From contig JAKEFM010000034.1 in assembly GCA_022616055.1 (NCBI GenBank), positions 1 to 42,145 on the forward strand: 42,145 nucleotides of DNA, in the 5' to 3' direction. Below the pieces are notes generated by a model. It was not told the origin of the DNA and searched no databases. It saw only the letters and a program-made list of their open reading frames with translations. Shown in pieces: positions 24,117-33,104 of the stretch. The DNA is from Planctomycetota bacterium (GTDB lineage Bacteria > Planctomycetota > UBA1135 > JAKEFM01). The position numbers and the translations under genes are program-made. How positions within the stretch are numbered: position 1 is the first letter of the stretch; each line of letters opens with the position of its first letter.

Positions 24117-25523
24117 ATGAAACCCACCCTTCTCGCCCTGGCCGCGTGGATCGCCGGCGCCGCGTCCGGACCCCCCCCGACCGGAGACCCGGAGCGCCCC
24201 TGGACCTTCCTGATCTACGCGGCGGTCGACAACAACGCCGAGGAGGACGGGAACTTCTTCTCGTTCCTGGACGGCGTGCGCGGCGCGCTCGCCGACGACG
24301 CCGGGATCGACGTCGTCCTCTTCATCGACCGGAGCGAGGGGTACTCGACGAACGCGCGCTCGCTCGGCGAGGACTTCACGGACGCGCGCCTCTACCACGT
24401 GCGCGCCGCGGGGTGCACGCGCCTCGCCGGAGGAGAGGCGTTCCCCGAGATCACTCTCGATTCGACCTATGAACCCAACTCCGCCGACCCCTCGAACGTC
24501 CGCAAGTTCGTCGCCTTCGGGAAGTCCCGGTTCCCGGCCCGCCACACCGCGCTGATGCTCTACGGGCACGCCGACGGCCGCGCGATGTGCCCCGACGAGA
24601 AGAGCCGCCGCGAGATGGGCTTCGCCGAGCTCACGAGCGTCGCGACGGAGAAGGAGGCCGTCGACCTGATGGCCCTCGAGATGTGCAACATGGCCGGCGT
24701 GGAGATCGCCTACCAGTGGCGGCCGGGGAACGGCGGGTTCTCGACGAAGGCCCTCGTGGCGATCCCGAACGCCGGGCCCCCGCTCGCCTGGAGCCGGGTC
24801 TTCGCCCGGTTGCGGGCGTCTGGCTCCCAGGCGGAGAACGGCCCGGGCCCCATCGATCCGGCCAAACTCTCCGGTGCGGACTTCGGCCGCCTGATCGTCG
24901 AGGAGGGGGGCGCGGCAAGGCTGGAGGCGGGAGAGGAGCGCGAGGCCGTCGGTTGCTACGACCTGACGAAGGTCGAGGCCGTCAAGCGCGCGGTCGACGC
25001 GCTCGCCGTCGAGCTGGCGCGAAGCGATGCCAGGACCGTGTTCGAGGAGCTGCGCGGTCCGGGACCCCAGGGGTTCGTCCTCAACTACGGACGGAACCGG
25101 CTCGACCGGGCGCCGTTCGTCGACCTCCACGACCTCTGCCGGCGCTCCGCCGCCTGCGAGCGGCTGGATGCCCGCACCCGCTCCGCGAGCGAGGCCGTCC
25201 TCGCGGCGGTCGACGAGCTCGTGCTCGCCTCCTGGGGCGGGAAAGCGCTCCCGGCGTTCGAGGCGGGGAAGAGCGGGATCTTCATCGTCTTCCCCGACGG
25301 GGCCTTCGAGGTGCGCGGCCGGGACGGGCGGACGGAGCGCGTGTGGGCCCGCTGCCGCTGGTACTCGCCCCTCGAGGTTCCGGACGTGTACGGCCGCCTC
25401 GCCTGGTGCTCCGACGGCGCGAAACCCGGCAACGGGCAGGTCGAGAACTGGTTCGAGCTGCTCGACCGCTGGTTCGACGACACGGGGGAGGGCCCCGGGG
25501 GCGCGAACGGATACGCCCCCTGA
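24117..25523 (+). CDS. Exported clostripain-family (C11-like) cysteine peptidase
   Basis: 468 residues. A short signal peptide (residues 1-17, LLALAAWIAGAASG) is followed by a caspase-like fold: PWTFLIYAAVDNNAEED at 28-44, a GIDVVLFIDRSEG strand near 63-75, the catalytic His151 in LMLYGHADGRAMCPDE and catalytic Cys190 in VDLMALEMCNMAGVE. The spacing matches C11 peptidases, which cleave after basic residues. Where relatives have DxC the residue before Met-Cys is Glu188. A strong Shine-Dalgarno (GGAGGA, eight bases before the ATG) fixes the start. It appears monocistronic. Nothing in the sequence shows the target or whether it is autoprocessed. Confidence 0.8.
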   Translation: MKPTLLALAAWIAGAASGPPPTGDPERPWTFLIYAAVDNNAEEDGNFFSFLDGVRGALADDAGIDVVLFIDRSEGYSTNARSLGEDFTDARLYHVRAAGCTRLAGGEAFPEITLDSTYEPNSADPSNVRKFVAFGKSRFPARHTALMLYGHADGRAMCPDEKSRREMGFAELTSVATEKEAVDLMALEMCNMAGVEIAYQWRPGNGGFSTKALVAIPNAGPPLAWSRVFARLRASGSQAENGPGPIDPAKLSGADFGRLIVEEGGAARLEAGEEREAVGCYDLTKVEAVKRAVDALAVELARSDARTVFEELRGPGPQGFVLNYGRNRLDRAPFVDLHDLCRRSAACERLDARTRSASEAVLAAVDELVLASWGGKALPAFEAGKSGIFIVFPDGAFEVRGRDGRTERVWARCRWYSPLEVPDVYGRLAWCSDGAKPGNGQVENWFELLDRWFDDTGEGPGGANGYAP

Positions 25524-25573
25524 GGCCCGGCGCCGGCGGGACGGTTGGACGGGAGACGCCGGCCGCGGTCGCC

Positions 25574-25579
25574 TATCGT
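25574..25579 (+). promoter_or_regulatory. Candidate -10 box of recO (leaderless)
   Basis: TATCGT ends seven bases before the TTG chosen as the recO start. No -35 match at 16-18 bases. The position supports both a leaderless transcript and the choice of TTG at 25587. Confidence 0.35.
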
Positions 25580-25586
25580 TCTCCCG

Positions 25587-26351
25587 TTGGTCCTCCTCCG
25601 AGACGACGCGATCGTGCTGCGCCGGTTCGAGTACGGCGAGACGAGCCGGATCGCCCACATCCTGACGAGGGAGCGCGGGCGGATCTCCGTGCTGGCGAAG
25701 GGGGCGCACCGCGAAAAGTCCCCCTTCCTCGGCGCGCTCGACCACCTGAACCGGATCGCGGTCGTCTACTCCCACCGCCCGGAGCGCGAGATCCAGATCC
25801 TGACGGAGGCCGAGGTCCGCGACGGGCACCGCCGCCTCCACCGGGACCTCGCGAGGTTCGCGGCCGCGCTCTACATGGCGGAGCTGGTCGCCGAGGCGGC
25901 GCGCGAAGGGGAGCCGGCGCCCGCCCTTTTCGACCTCCTCGGGGAGACCCTCGAGGCGCTCGCCACCGGGAAGGGGGACCCCGCACCGATCACCCTCGTG
26001 TTCGAGCTGCGGTTTCTCTCTATCATCGGCGTCGGCCCCTCCTTCGACGCGTGCCGCGGATGCGGCGAGCCTCTCCCCCGGGCCGGGGCCGCGGCCCTCG
26101 CCCCCGGTGAGGGGGGCGCGGTCTGCGAGCGGTGCAGCGCCACCGTCCGGGTGGTCGGGCGAGTGCCGGTCGGAACGCTGCGGACCGCCGACCGGCTCGG
26201 GCGGCTGCGCCCGGCGGAGGCGCTCCGGGTGCGGCTCGGCGCCAGACTCGGACGAGGGTTGCGGGAAACGATGGACCTCTATCTCGGTTACCACTTCGAG
26301 CGCGTTCCGCGGGCGCGGCCCTGGCTCGGCCTCGGGAAGGACCGGGCGTGA
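25587..26351 (+). CDS. recO: DNA repair protein RecO
   Basis: RecFOR pathway protein that helps load RecA on SSB-coated DNA. 254 residues, a normal size. The N-terminal OB-fold shows DDAIVLRRFEYGETSRIAHILTRERG and VLAKGAHREKSPFLGALDHLN. The C-terminal helical domain carries a zinc site, Cys156-Cys159 (CRGC) and Cys180-Cys183 (CERC). The TTG at 25587 places the N-terminus where RecO normally begins; an upstream TTG at 25545 would add 14 Arg-rich residues. The stop overlaps the following lipoprotein gene (GTGA). This starts the long run to the AsmA-like gene. Confidence 0.9.
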   Translation: MVLLRDDAIVLRRFEYGETSRIAHILTRERGRISVLAKGAHREKSPFLGALDHLNRIAVVYSHRPEREIQILTEAEVRDGHRRLHRDLARFAAALYMAELVAEAAREGEPAPALFDLLGETLEALATGKGDPAPITLVFELRFLSIIGVGPSFDACRGCGEPLPRAGAAALAPGEGGAVCERCSATVRVVGRVPVGTLRTADRLGRLRPAEALRVRLGARLGRGLRETMDLYLGYHFERVPRARPWLGLGKDRA

Positions 26352-27358
26352 CGCGGCGGCCCGCCTGGGTCGCGGCCGGGGGTACTGCCCTCCTCGCGGC
26401 CTGCTCCTCGATTCCGTTCTTCGGAGGGGGCCGCTATGCCGACCGTACCCCCGAGCAGCTCCTCGCGGAGGCGGGGGTCGACCTCGCGAAGGTCGAGGAG
26501 GGGGCGGCGGCGGGGAACCCGGAGCCGGGCCTGGCGCGGGAGGCCCTGCGCAAGCTCGAGTACCTGCGGGACAAGCGCGGGGGGGGGCCGGACAAGGAGA
26601 CGCTCGAGTTCCGGCGCGTGCAGGCCCTCCACGCCCTCGGGCGGCGGTGGGACGCCTACACCGCCGCGAAGGCCTTCGCGGAGGCCTATCCGACCTCGAC
26701 GCGGAGGCCGGACCTCGAGCGGATCCTCCACGAGATCGGGCTCGCCTACGACCGGGACACGGAGGGGATCTGGCTCCTCGGCTGGTTCCCGCGGCGCGGG
26801 AGCGCCGTCCCCGTGTTCGAGACCCTCGTCGAGCACTTCCCCCGCGGCGACTACGCCGACGACGCGCTGCGCCGGATCGGCGGCTACCACTTCGACGAGG
26901 AGGAGTGGATCGAGGCCCGGACCGCCTACGAGCGCCTCTTGAAGGGGTACTCCGGCAGCGAGTGGGCCGACCTCGCCGACTTCCGGGTCGGGATCTGCAA
27001 CCTAGAGGAGGCGGGCGCCCCCTCCCACGACCTCGGGGCGATGCGCCGGGCCCGCGAGAAGCTCGAGGGATACCTGAAGAGCCGCCCCGAGGGGGGGAAG
27101 CGCGCGGAGGCGCAGGCCGCCCTCGCCCAGGTCCTCGAGATGCTCGCGGAGCGGGAGTGGCGGACGGGGGAGTTCTACCGCCGGATCGGGAACTCCTTCG
27201 GCGCCCGCCACCACTGGGGGGAGACGGTCTCGGGGTTCCCCGGGACGGCCGCCGCGGGGAAGGCCGCCGCGGCCTTGCGCGCGCTCGGTCCGGCGGAGAC
27301 CCTCCCCGCGCCCGCGAGCAGGCCCGGCGCACCGGGGACCGGCGGGGGCTCCCCATGA
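26348..27358 (+). CDS. bamD: BamD-like TPR outer-membrane lipoprotein
   Basis: 336 residues. The N-terminus is a lipoprotein signal with lipobox LLAAC ending at Cys19. Residues 50-300 are TPR-like helical pairs: KETLEFRRVQALHALGRRWDA, GSAVPVFETLVEHFPRGDYA and DDALRRIGGYHFDEEEWIEA, with the FPxxxYADDA spacing typical of YfiO/BamD. It should sit on the inner leaflet of the outer membrane. It is longer than well-studied BamD proteins, and a related TPR lipoprotein role (CpoB-like) is possible. The GTG start shares four bases with the recO stop, and the end overlaps lptE. The Pro/Gly-rich tail is variable. Confidence 0.68.
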   Translation: MTRRPAWVAAGGTALLAACSSIPFFGGGRYADRTPEQLLAEAGVDLAKVEEGAAAGNPEPGLAREALRKLEYLRDKRGGGPDKETLEFRRVQALHALGRRWDAYTAAKAFAEAYPTSTRRPDLERILHEIGLAYDRDTEGIWLLGWFPRRGSAVPVFETLVEHFPRGDYADDALRRIGGYHFDEEEWIEARTAYERLLKGYSGSEWADLADFRVGICNLEEAGAPSHDLGAMRRAREKLEGYLKSRPEGGKRAEAQAALAQVLEMLAEREWRTGEFYRRIGNSFGARHHWGETVSGFPGTAAAGKAAAALRALGPAETLPAPASRPGAPGTGGGSP

Positions 27359-27897
27359 ACGCGCGGTCCCGGGAATGGGCCCTGCTCCCCGTCCTCCTCG
27401 CCTCCTGCGGATACTCCGCCGGGGTGAAGATGCCCGGGGACATCCGCAGCGTGGCGGTCCCGGTCTTCGGGAACGAGACCTTCCGGCGCGGCCTGGAGTA
27501 CGACCTGACGGCGGCCGTGGCGCGCGCCTTCCTCGACCGGACCGACCTCCGGGTCTGTCCCGTCTCGGAGGCCGAGGCGATCCTCCGAGGCCGGATCCGG
27601 CGGGCGACGACCCCCGTCCTGGTCGAGCGCGGGCCCGACGACCTCCTCGAGTCCGCCGCCCTCCTGACGGTCGAGGCGGAGCTCGTCGGGGCCCGCTCCG
27701 GGCGGGTCCTCGCCCGGATGACGGTGACGGACCGGGCGGAGATCGCCGCGGTCCGGGGGGAGACGCGCTCGGGGGCCTTCCAGGAGTCGATCGGGACGAT
27801 CGCGGAAAGGATCGTGCTCGGTCTTGCCGAAAGAGGCCGGGTCGGGGAACCTGCCGGGTCCCACGACGACGCCCCGGCCTCCGGGCCGGTGCGTTGA
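27355..27897 (+). CDS. lptE: LptE-like lipopolysaccharide assembly lipoprotein
   Basis: 180 residues with a lipobox LLASC ending at Cys18, directly followed by GYSAGVKMPGDIRSVAVPVFGNETFRRG, the layout of the bacterial LptE/DUF799-like family (CGY..., IPxFxNxT...). In proteobacteria LptE plugs LptD at the outer membrane. A YDLTAAVARAFLDRTDLRV helix and a RGRIRRATTP strand fit the alpha/beta sandwich. The ATG overlaps the upstream stop (ATGA). The companion LptD is not in the window, so the exact role is inferred from family and context next to the BamD-like gene. Confidence 0.75.
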   Translation: MNARSREWALLPVLLASCGYSAGVKMPGDIRSVAVPVFGNETFRRGLEYDLTAAVARAFLDRTDLRVCPVSEAEAILRGRIRRATTPVLVERGPDDLLESAALLTVEAELVGARSGRVLARMTVTDRAEIAAVRGETRSGAFQESIGTIAERIVLGLAERGRVGEPAGSHDDAPASGPVR

Positions 27898-27915
27898 AGG
27901 GAAACGGCGGCGCGT

Positions 27916-27921
27916 TATAGG
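27916..27921 (+). promoter_or_regulatory. Weak -10-like box upstream of ftsH
   Basis: TATAGG lies in the 50-base gap between the lptE-like gene and ftsH, 26 bases before the GTG. A GAGACGAGAG stretch closer to the start could act as a ribosome site. No -35 element is evident. Confidence 0.25.
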
Positions 27922-27947
27922 ACGCGCCCGCCCGAGACGAGAGATCG

Positions 27948-30197
27948 GTGCAGAAGACGAACACGAAACCGGGCTCCCGCCTGCCGCGGTCCTACGGGTC
28001 GTTCATCCTCCTGACGACCCTCCTCCTCGTCCTCTTCGTCGCCTTCGGGAAGAACCCCTGGGCGGCGGAGGAGGCGATCTCCCAGGACGAGTTCCGCTAC
28101 CTCCTCTACACGGGGAAGCTCGAGAAGCCCCGGCTGCAGGGGGACCGCTTCGTCATCGCGGAGGAGCGGGTCAGCGAGGGGGGGCAGACCCGGCGTGTGC
28201 GCACCTCCTTCGCGGACACGAAGGCGATCGAGGTCGAGCTGCGGCGGGCCGCCAAGACGGTCGAGAAGCGCTACACGCAGGGGGACTTCCTGGCGAGGTT
28301 CGGGAGCGGCGACCTCACCGTCCTGCGCGCCTACCCGATCAAGCGCTTCGAGGCCCGGGAAGGGGAGAAGGCGCGGGCCGAGGAGAGCTTCTTCGCCGAC
28401 GTCGTCGACGGCGGCCGGCTCTACGCCGAGGTCGTGTCCGACACCTCGGGGGAGGCGCTCGACCTCGGCGGGATCCTCAAGGCGCTCAAGGCGAAGGAGG
28501 TCCCGGTCGAGCCGGACCTCGTGTTCAACGGCCCGCAGGGGGTCGTCTACAACGAGGGGAACCCCGTCCTCCTCCTCGTCCTCGTCCAGTTCGCCCCCTG
28601 GATCGTCATCATCCTCCTCCTCTACTTCTTCGTCGTCCGCCAGCTCCGCTCCCCCGGCGGCGGCGGAGGGGTCCTCTCCTTCGGCCGCAGCCGCGCGACC
28701 CTCTACACGAAGGAGAACCGCACGAACGTCACCTTCGAGGACGTCGCCGGGATCGACGAGGCGAAGGAGGAGGTCCAGGAGATCATCGAGTTCCTGAAGA
28801 ACCCGGCCCGGTTCCAGCGCCTCGGCGGGCGCATCCCCCGGGGCGTCCTCCTCGTCGGGCCGCCGGGGGCGGGCAAGACCCTCCTCGCGAAGGCGATCGC
28901 CGGGGAGGCCGAGGTCCCCTTCTTCTCCATCTCCGGGTCCGACTTCGTCGAGATGTTCGTCGGGGTCGGAGCCTCGCGCGTGCGCGACCTCTTCAAGCAG
29001 GCGAAGGAGAACTCCCCCTGCATCGTCTTCCTCGACGAGATCGACGCGGTCGGCCGAAAGCGCGGCACCGGCCTCGGCGGCGGCCACGACGAGCGGGAGC
29101 AGACCCTCAACGCGATCCTGGTCGAGATGGACGGCTTCGGGACCGACGAGGGGGTCATCGTCATCGCCGCGACGAACCGTCCCGACGTCCTCGACCCGGC
29201 GCTGCTGCGCCCCGGCCGCTACGACCGCGAGATCGTGATCGACCTCCCCGACGTGAAGGGGCGGGAGGCGATCCTCAAGGTCCACGCCCGCAAGGTGAAG
29301 ATGGGGGGGGACGTCGAGCTCTCGATCGTCGCCCGCTCGACCCCCGCCTTCTCGGGCGCCGACCTCGCCGCCGTCATCAACGAGGCGGCGATCCTCGCCG
29401 CCATGCGGCGCAAGGAGCAGGTCGGGATGGAGGAGCTCGAGGAGGCCCGCGAGCGCGTGCGGTTCGGGCGCGCGAAGAAGTCGCGCGTGATGGAGCGGGA
29501 GGACCGCCTCGTCGTCGCGACCCACGAGGCGGGCCACGCCCTCGTCGCCGCCCTCCTCCCCGACGCCGAGCGGCCCCACAAGGTGACGATCATCCCGCGG
29601 GGCATGGCCCTCGGCCTCACGATGAAGCTCCCGGAGAAGGACCGGCGCACGACGACGCGCAAGCGGATGCGCGCGGAGATCTCCGTCGCCTACGGCGGGC
29701 GGATCGCCGAGTCGCTCGCCTGCGAGGACATCTCCTCGGGCGCCCACGACGACATCCGGCGGGCGACCGAGCTCGCCCGCCTGATGGTGTGCGAGTGGGG
29801 GATGAGCGATTCGATCGGTCCGGTCCACTACGGGGAGAAGACCGGGAGCGACTTCCTCGGGCAGGAGTTCTCGTTCGGGCGCAACCACTCCGAGGCCCAG
29901 GCCGAGCAGATCGACCGGGAGGTGCGCGCGATCCTCGACGCCTGCTACGAGCAGGCGGAGGCGCTCATCAAGGGGCACCGCGCCGAGCTGGACAGGATGG
30001 CCGAGGCCCTCCTGCAGTACGAGACGCTGACGGGGGTGGAGGTGACCGCCCTCATCGAGGGGACGGTCCCCGACCGCCTGCGACCCGAGGCTCCGCGCGT
30101 GGAGAGCCCCGCCCCGGCGCCGAAGGCCTCCGCCCCCTCCCCGGTCCCCTCCCGCGGCGTCCTCCCGGGGGAGGAGCCCGGGCTCGCTCCGGCCTGA
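27948..30197 (+). CDS. ftsH: ATP-dependent zinc metalloprotease FtsH
   Basis: Membrane-bound hexameric AAA+ protease that degrades misfolded and regulatory membrane proteins. 749 residues. It has a membrane segment at about 18-34, a periplasmic domain of some 170 residues (larger than in E. coli), and a second membrane segment around 206-232. The AAA domain has Walker A GPPGAGKT at 304-311 and Walker B IVFLDE at 359-364, and the zinc site is HEAGH at 526-530. The GTG at 27948 is the only start giving the first membrane segment. The last base of its TGA is the first of the folP ATG (TGATG). Confidence 0.96.
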   Translation: MQKTNTKPGSRLPRSYGSFILLTTLLLVLFVAFGKNPWAAEEAISQDEFRYLLYTGKLEKPRLQGDRFVIAEERVSEGGQTRRVRTSFADTKAIEVELRRAAKTVEKRYTQGDFLARFGSGDLTVLRAYPIKRFEAREGEKARAEESFFADVVDGGRLYAEVVSDTSGEALDLGGILKALKAKEVPVEPDLVFNGPQGVVYNEGNPVLLLVLVQFAPWIVIILLLYFFVVRQLRSPGGGGGVLSFGRSRATLYTKENRTNVTFEDVAGIDEAKEEVQEIIEFLKNPARFQRLGGRIPRGVLLVGPPGAGKTLLAKAIAGEAEVPFFSISGSDFVEMFVGVGASRVRDLFKQAKENSPCIVFLDEIDAVGRKRGTGLGGGHDEREQTLNAILVEMDGFGTDEGVIVIAATNRPDVLDPALLRPGRYDREIVIDLPDVKGREAILKVHARKVKMGGDVELSIVARSTPAFSGADLAAVINEAAILAAMRRKEQVGMEELEEARERVRFGRAKKSRVMEREDRLVVATHEAGHALVAALLPDAERPHKVTIIPRGMALGLTMKLPEKDRRTTTRKRMRAEISVAYGGRIAESLACEDISSGAHDDIRRATELARLMVCEWGMSDSIGPVHYGEKTGSDFLGQEFSFGRNHSEAQAEQIDREVRAILDACYEQAEALIKGHRAELDRMAEALLQYETLTGVEVTALIEGTVPDRLRPEAPRVESPAPAPKASAPSPVPSRGVLPGEEPGLAPA

Positions 30198-31114
30198 TGG
30201 GGGCCACGCCGGGAGGGCTCGCGCGGGAGAGCGCGCCCCCTCCGCCCGCGCCGACCTGGAGCCTCTCCACCCCCCGGGGACCGATCGAGCTGGGGGGCCG
30301 CACGCGGCTCCTCGGCGTGGTGAACGTCACCCCCGACTCCTTCTTCGACGGGGGAAGGTCCTTCGGGGTGGACGAGGCCGTCGCCCTGGGGGAGAGACTC
30401 GTCGCGGAGGGGGCGGACGCCCTCGACGTCGGCGGGGAGTCGACCCGCCCCGGGGCGGATCCGGTCGCCGAGACGGAGGAGCGTCGGCGCGTCGTCCCCG
30501 TCATCGAGCGGCTCGCGCGGAGCCTCGCCGTCCCGATCTCCGTCGACACGAGGAAGAGCGAGGTCGCGCGGGCGGCGCTCGACGCGGGGGCGTGGCTCGT
30601 GAACGACGTGTCCGGGGGCCGCGACGATCCCGGGCTCGTCCCCCTCCTCGCGCGCCGCGGCGCCCCGCTCGTCGTGAACCACATGCGGGGCGATCCGAGG
30701 ACGATGCAGCGCGACCCCCGCTACGGCGATCCCCTCGCGGAGATCGTGGAGGAGCTGCGCTCGCGCCTCGCCGACCTCGCCTCGCGGGGGCTCGATCCGG
30801 CCTCCACCCTCGTCGACCCGGGGATCGGGTTCGGCAAGCGCGCGGAGGACAACCTCGCGATCCTGGGCCGCCTCGGGGAGCTGCGGGCGCTTGCCCGCCC
30901 GATCCTCCTCGGCCCCTCCCGCAAGTCCTTCCTCGCCCCGATCCTCGAGGGGAGGGCGCCGGAGGGCCGCCTGTTCGGGACCGCCGCGGCGGTCGCCGCG
31001 GCCGCGGCCGCCGGGGTCGAGGTCGTCCGGGTCCACGACGTGGCGGCGATGCGGGACGTCGTGGCGGTCGCCTCCGCGATCGCGGCGGCGGGAGGGAGGC
31101 CGTGGGCACGCTGA
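30197..31114 (+). CDS. folP: Dihydropteroate synthase
   Basis: Joins 6-hydroxymethyl-7,8-dihydropterin diphosphate with p-aminobenzoate in folate synthesis; it is the sulfonamide target. 305 residues, with about 30 extra residues at the N-terminus. TIM-barrel signatures are LLGVVNVTPDSFFDGGRSF, LDVGGESTRPGADPV and the phosphate loop LLGPSRKSFLAPI. Asn in VVNHMRG and the VRVHDV end motif are also present. The ATG overlaps the ftsH stop by one base. The ftsH-folP-cdaA order is a known conserved arrangement. Its end overlaps cdaA by 13 bases. Confidence 0.95.
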   Translation: MGATPGGLARESAPPPPAPTWSLSTPRGPIELGGRTRLLGVVNVTPDSFFDGGRSFGVDEAVALGERLVAEGADALDVGGESTRPGADPVAETEERRRVVPVIERLARSLAVPISVDTRKSEVARAALDAGAWLVNDVSGGRDDPGLVPLLARRGAPLVVNHMRGDPRTMQRDPRYGDPLAEIVEELRSRLADLASRGLDPASTLVDPGIGFGKRAEDNLAILGRLGELRALARPILLGPSRKSFLAPILEGRAPEGRLFGTAAAVAAAAAAGVEVVRVHDVAAMRDVVAVASAIAAAGGRPWAR

Positions 31115-31908
31115 GGGACATCCTCGCGGCCGGGATCGAGATCGCGGTCCTCTGGTTCGCGATCTACGTCCTCCTGCGGTTCGTGCGGGCGACGCGCGGG
31201 AGCGGGTTCGTCCGCGGCCTCCTGATCCTCTTCGTCTTCTTCGCCGTCGTCCTGCGGCTCGCGATCGAGCTCTTCGGCCTGCAGCGGCTCGAGTTCGTCT
31301 ACGGGGGCTCCCTCTCGACCCTCGTGATCGTGGCGGCGATCCTCTTCCAGCCCGAGCTGCGGCGGGGGATCGCCCGGCTGGGGGAGCACCCCCTCGTCCA
31401 GCGATTCTCGGGATCGAGCCCCACGGAGACGGTCGGCGAGGTGGGGCGCGCCGTCGCCTGGCTCTCGCAGAACCGGCTCGGAGCCCTCCTCGCCTTCGAG
31501 CGGGAGGACTCCCTCGAGACCTACGTCGAGGGAGGGGTCGTCCTCGACGCGCGCGTCGACCGCCTCCTCCTCGAGTCGATCTTCCAGCGGACGAGCCCGC
31601 TGCACGACGGCGCCGTCGTCCTCCGGCGGGAGCGGGTGGCCGCCGCGGCCTGCCTCTTCCCCCTCTCGGACAACCCGGAGCTGAGCAAGAGCCTCGGCAC
31701 GCGCCACCGGGCGGCGCTCGGCCTGACGGAGGAGACCGACGCGGTCGCCGTCGTCGTCTCGGAGGAGTCGGGCGCGATCTCGCTCGCCGTCCGGGGGAAG
31801 CTCGAGCCCGTCGAGGGAGCGCGCGACCTCGAAGGGGAGCTCCGGCGGGCGATCCTCGGGAGGCGGCGGAGGGTCGAGGCCCGGGTCGTCCCGGCGCCCG
31901 TCTCCTGA
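31102..31908 (+). CDS. cdaA: Diadenylate cyclase CdaA (DacA), c-di-AMP synthase
   Basis: Makes c-di-AMP from two ATP. 268 residues, with about three N-terminal membrane segments (residues 5-75) and a C-terminal DAC domain. Both catalytic motifs are intact: Asp169-Gly170-Ala171 (LHDGAVV) and Arg201-His202-Arg203 (GTRHRAAL). The GTG at 31102 follows a strong GGAGGGAGG ribosome site; this site and start lie inside the end of folP. The next gene encodes the YbbR-type regulator and the third is glmM, the classic cdaA-cdaR-glmM trio linking c-di-AMP to cell-wall precursor supply. Confidence 0.94.
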   Translation: MGTLRDILAAGIEIAVLWFAIYVLLRFVRATRGSGFVRGLLILFVFFAVVLRLAIELFGLQRLEFVYGGSLSTLVIVAAILFQPELRRGIARLGEHPLVQRFSGSSPTETVGEVGRAVAWLSQNRLGALLAFEREDSLETYVEGGVVLDARVDRLLLESIFQRTSPLHDGAVVLRRERVAAAACLFPLSDNPELSKSLGTRHRAALGLTEETDAVAVVVSEESGAISLAVRGKLEPVEGARDLEGELRRAILGRRRRVEARVVPAPVS

Positions 31909-31916
31909 CTCGGCCC

Positions 31917-33104
31917 ATGTGGAGGCGAGCCTTCCTCGAGGATCCCTGGCAGAAGCTCGGGGCCCTCGCCCTCGCGATCGGCGTCTGGTACGTCGCCTTC
32001 CGCAACACGACGAAGACCGAGACGCTCGAGCTCCCCGTGCGCCCCGCTCCCGACCTCCCGCTCCCCGCGGCGGCGCCCGGCGAGATCCGCGTCGCCGTCC
32101 CGAAGGAGTTCGGGCTCGACGCCCCCGCGATCGTGCGGGTGCGCCTGCGCGGCACCTCGAAGGACTTCCCCCTCGCCTATCCCCTCGTCGGGGTCTTCGA
32201 TCCCGTCCGCGCCTCCGGGGAGACGTCGTTCAAGGAGACGATGAACTTCCAGGTGCGCGCCGAGGGCTTCCGGTGGTCCCCCCCCCACGCCCGCGAGCTG
32301 ATCGACGGGATCGAGCCCGACCCGGTCATCCTGCGCCTGGAGAAGCTCGAGAGCCGGACGGTCCGCCTCGACGCCCGCTCGCTCCTCCTGACGGGAGAGC
32401 CGGCGGAGGGGTACGCGGTCGTCGTCGAGCGGGTCCGGTTCTCCCCCCGCACCGTCACGCTCCTCGGGAGGCCCACCGAGCTCGCCCGCTTCGCGGAGGG
32501 GGAGGCGGTGCGACTCGAGCCCCTCCCCCTCGGCGGGGAGGAGGGGGGGGTCGTGCGGATGCTCGGCCTCCACCCCTCCCTCGTCGCGAACGGCCTCTCG
32601 ATGGAGCCCCGCTCGGTCACGGTGACGCTCCCCGTCGAGCCCCGCCCGACCGAGGTGCGCTTCCGCGCCCGCGTGGAGACGGTCGCCTTCGGCCCCGGCG
32701 CCGAGGAGCGGCGGGCCGCCTTCCGGCTCCGCCCCGAGGACGCCGAGCGGGACTTCGTCCTGGCGTTCCGCGGCGCGCCCCCCGTCTCCCATCTCGACTC
32801 CGAGCGCGCGGCCTCCCTCGTGCAGATCTTCGTCGACCTCGGGGAGATCACGGCGGAGGCCCTGGCGCGGGGCGAGAGCCGGTTCGAGCTCCCCCTGCGG
32901 GAGACGCTGCGTCTGCCCCGGGAGGGGGCCCGCGGACTCGAGGTGCGCGATCCGTCCGGCCGGCGGACGGCGATCGTGGAACGGCTGTTCGAGGCCACCA
33001 CGACGATGCCGGCCTCGGCGCCGGCCGCCGAACCGACCTCCGCGCCGGCCGCCGAAGCGACCTCCGGGCCGGCCTCCGCGCCGACGACGAGGGATGGCCG
33101 CTAG
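31917..33104 (+). CDS. cdaR: YbbR-domain protein, CdaR-type regulator of CdaA
   Basis: 395 residues. One N-terminal membrane segment (residues 13-27, KLGALALAIGVWYVAFR) is followed by several extracytoplasmic YbbR repeats, recognised by spaced strands such as RVRLRGTSKDFPLAYPL, LRLEKLESRTVRLDA and VRFSPRTVTLLGRPTEL. YbbR proteins bind and tune CdaA at the membrane. The position between cdaA and glmM supports this role. The C-terminus is a low-complexity Ala/Pro/Glu tail with a short tandem repeat. The ATG at 31917 lies eight bases after cdaA; the stop overlaps glmM by 11 bases. Confidence 0.87.
   Translation: MWRRAFLEDPWQKLGALALAIGVWYVAFRNTTKTETLELPVRPAPDLPLPAAAPGEIRVAVPKEFGLDAPAIVRVRLRGTSKDFPLAYPLVGVFDPVRASGETSFKETMNFQVRAEGFRWSPPHARELIDGIEPDPVILRLEKLESRTVRLDARSLLLTGEPAEGYAVVVERVRFSPRTVTLLGRPTELARFAEGEAVRLEPLPLGGEEGGVVRMLGLHPSLVANGLSMEPRSVTVTLPVEPRPTEVRFRARVETVAFGPGAEERRAAFRLRPEDAERDFVLAFRGAPPVSHLDSERAASLVQIFVDLGEITAEALARGESRFELPLRETLRLPREGARGLEVRDPSGRRTAIVERLFEATTTMPASAPAAEPTSAPAAEATSGPASAPTTRDGR
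33018..33065 (+). repeat. Two-copy 24-base tandem repeat in the cdaR tail
   Basis: GCGCCGGCCGCCGAACCGAC plus CTCC (33018-33041) is repeated at 33042-33065 with one change, and a partial third unit follows to 33077. It encodes APAAEPTS and APAAEATS at residues 368-383. Being in frame and a multiple of three, copy-number change would only alter tail length. Confidence 0.85.

Noticed and set aside
33018..33077. CRISPR-like or mobile repeat in the cdaR tail
   Set aside because: Only two full in-frame 24-base units with no spacers; it encodes a low-complexity tail.
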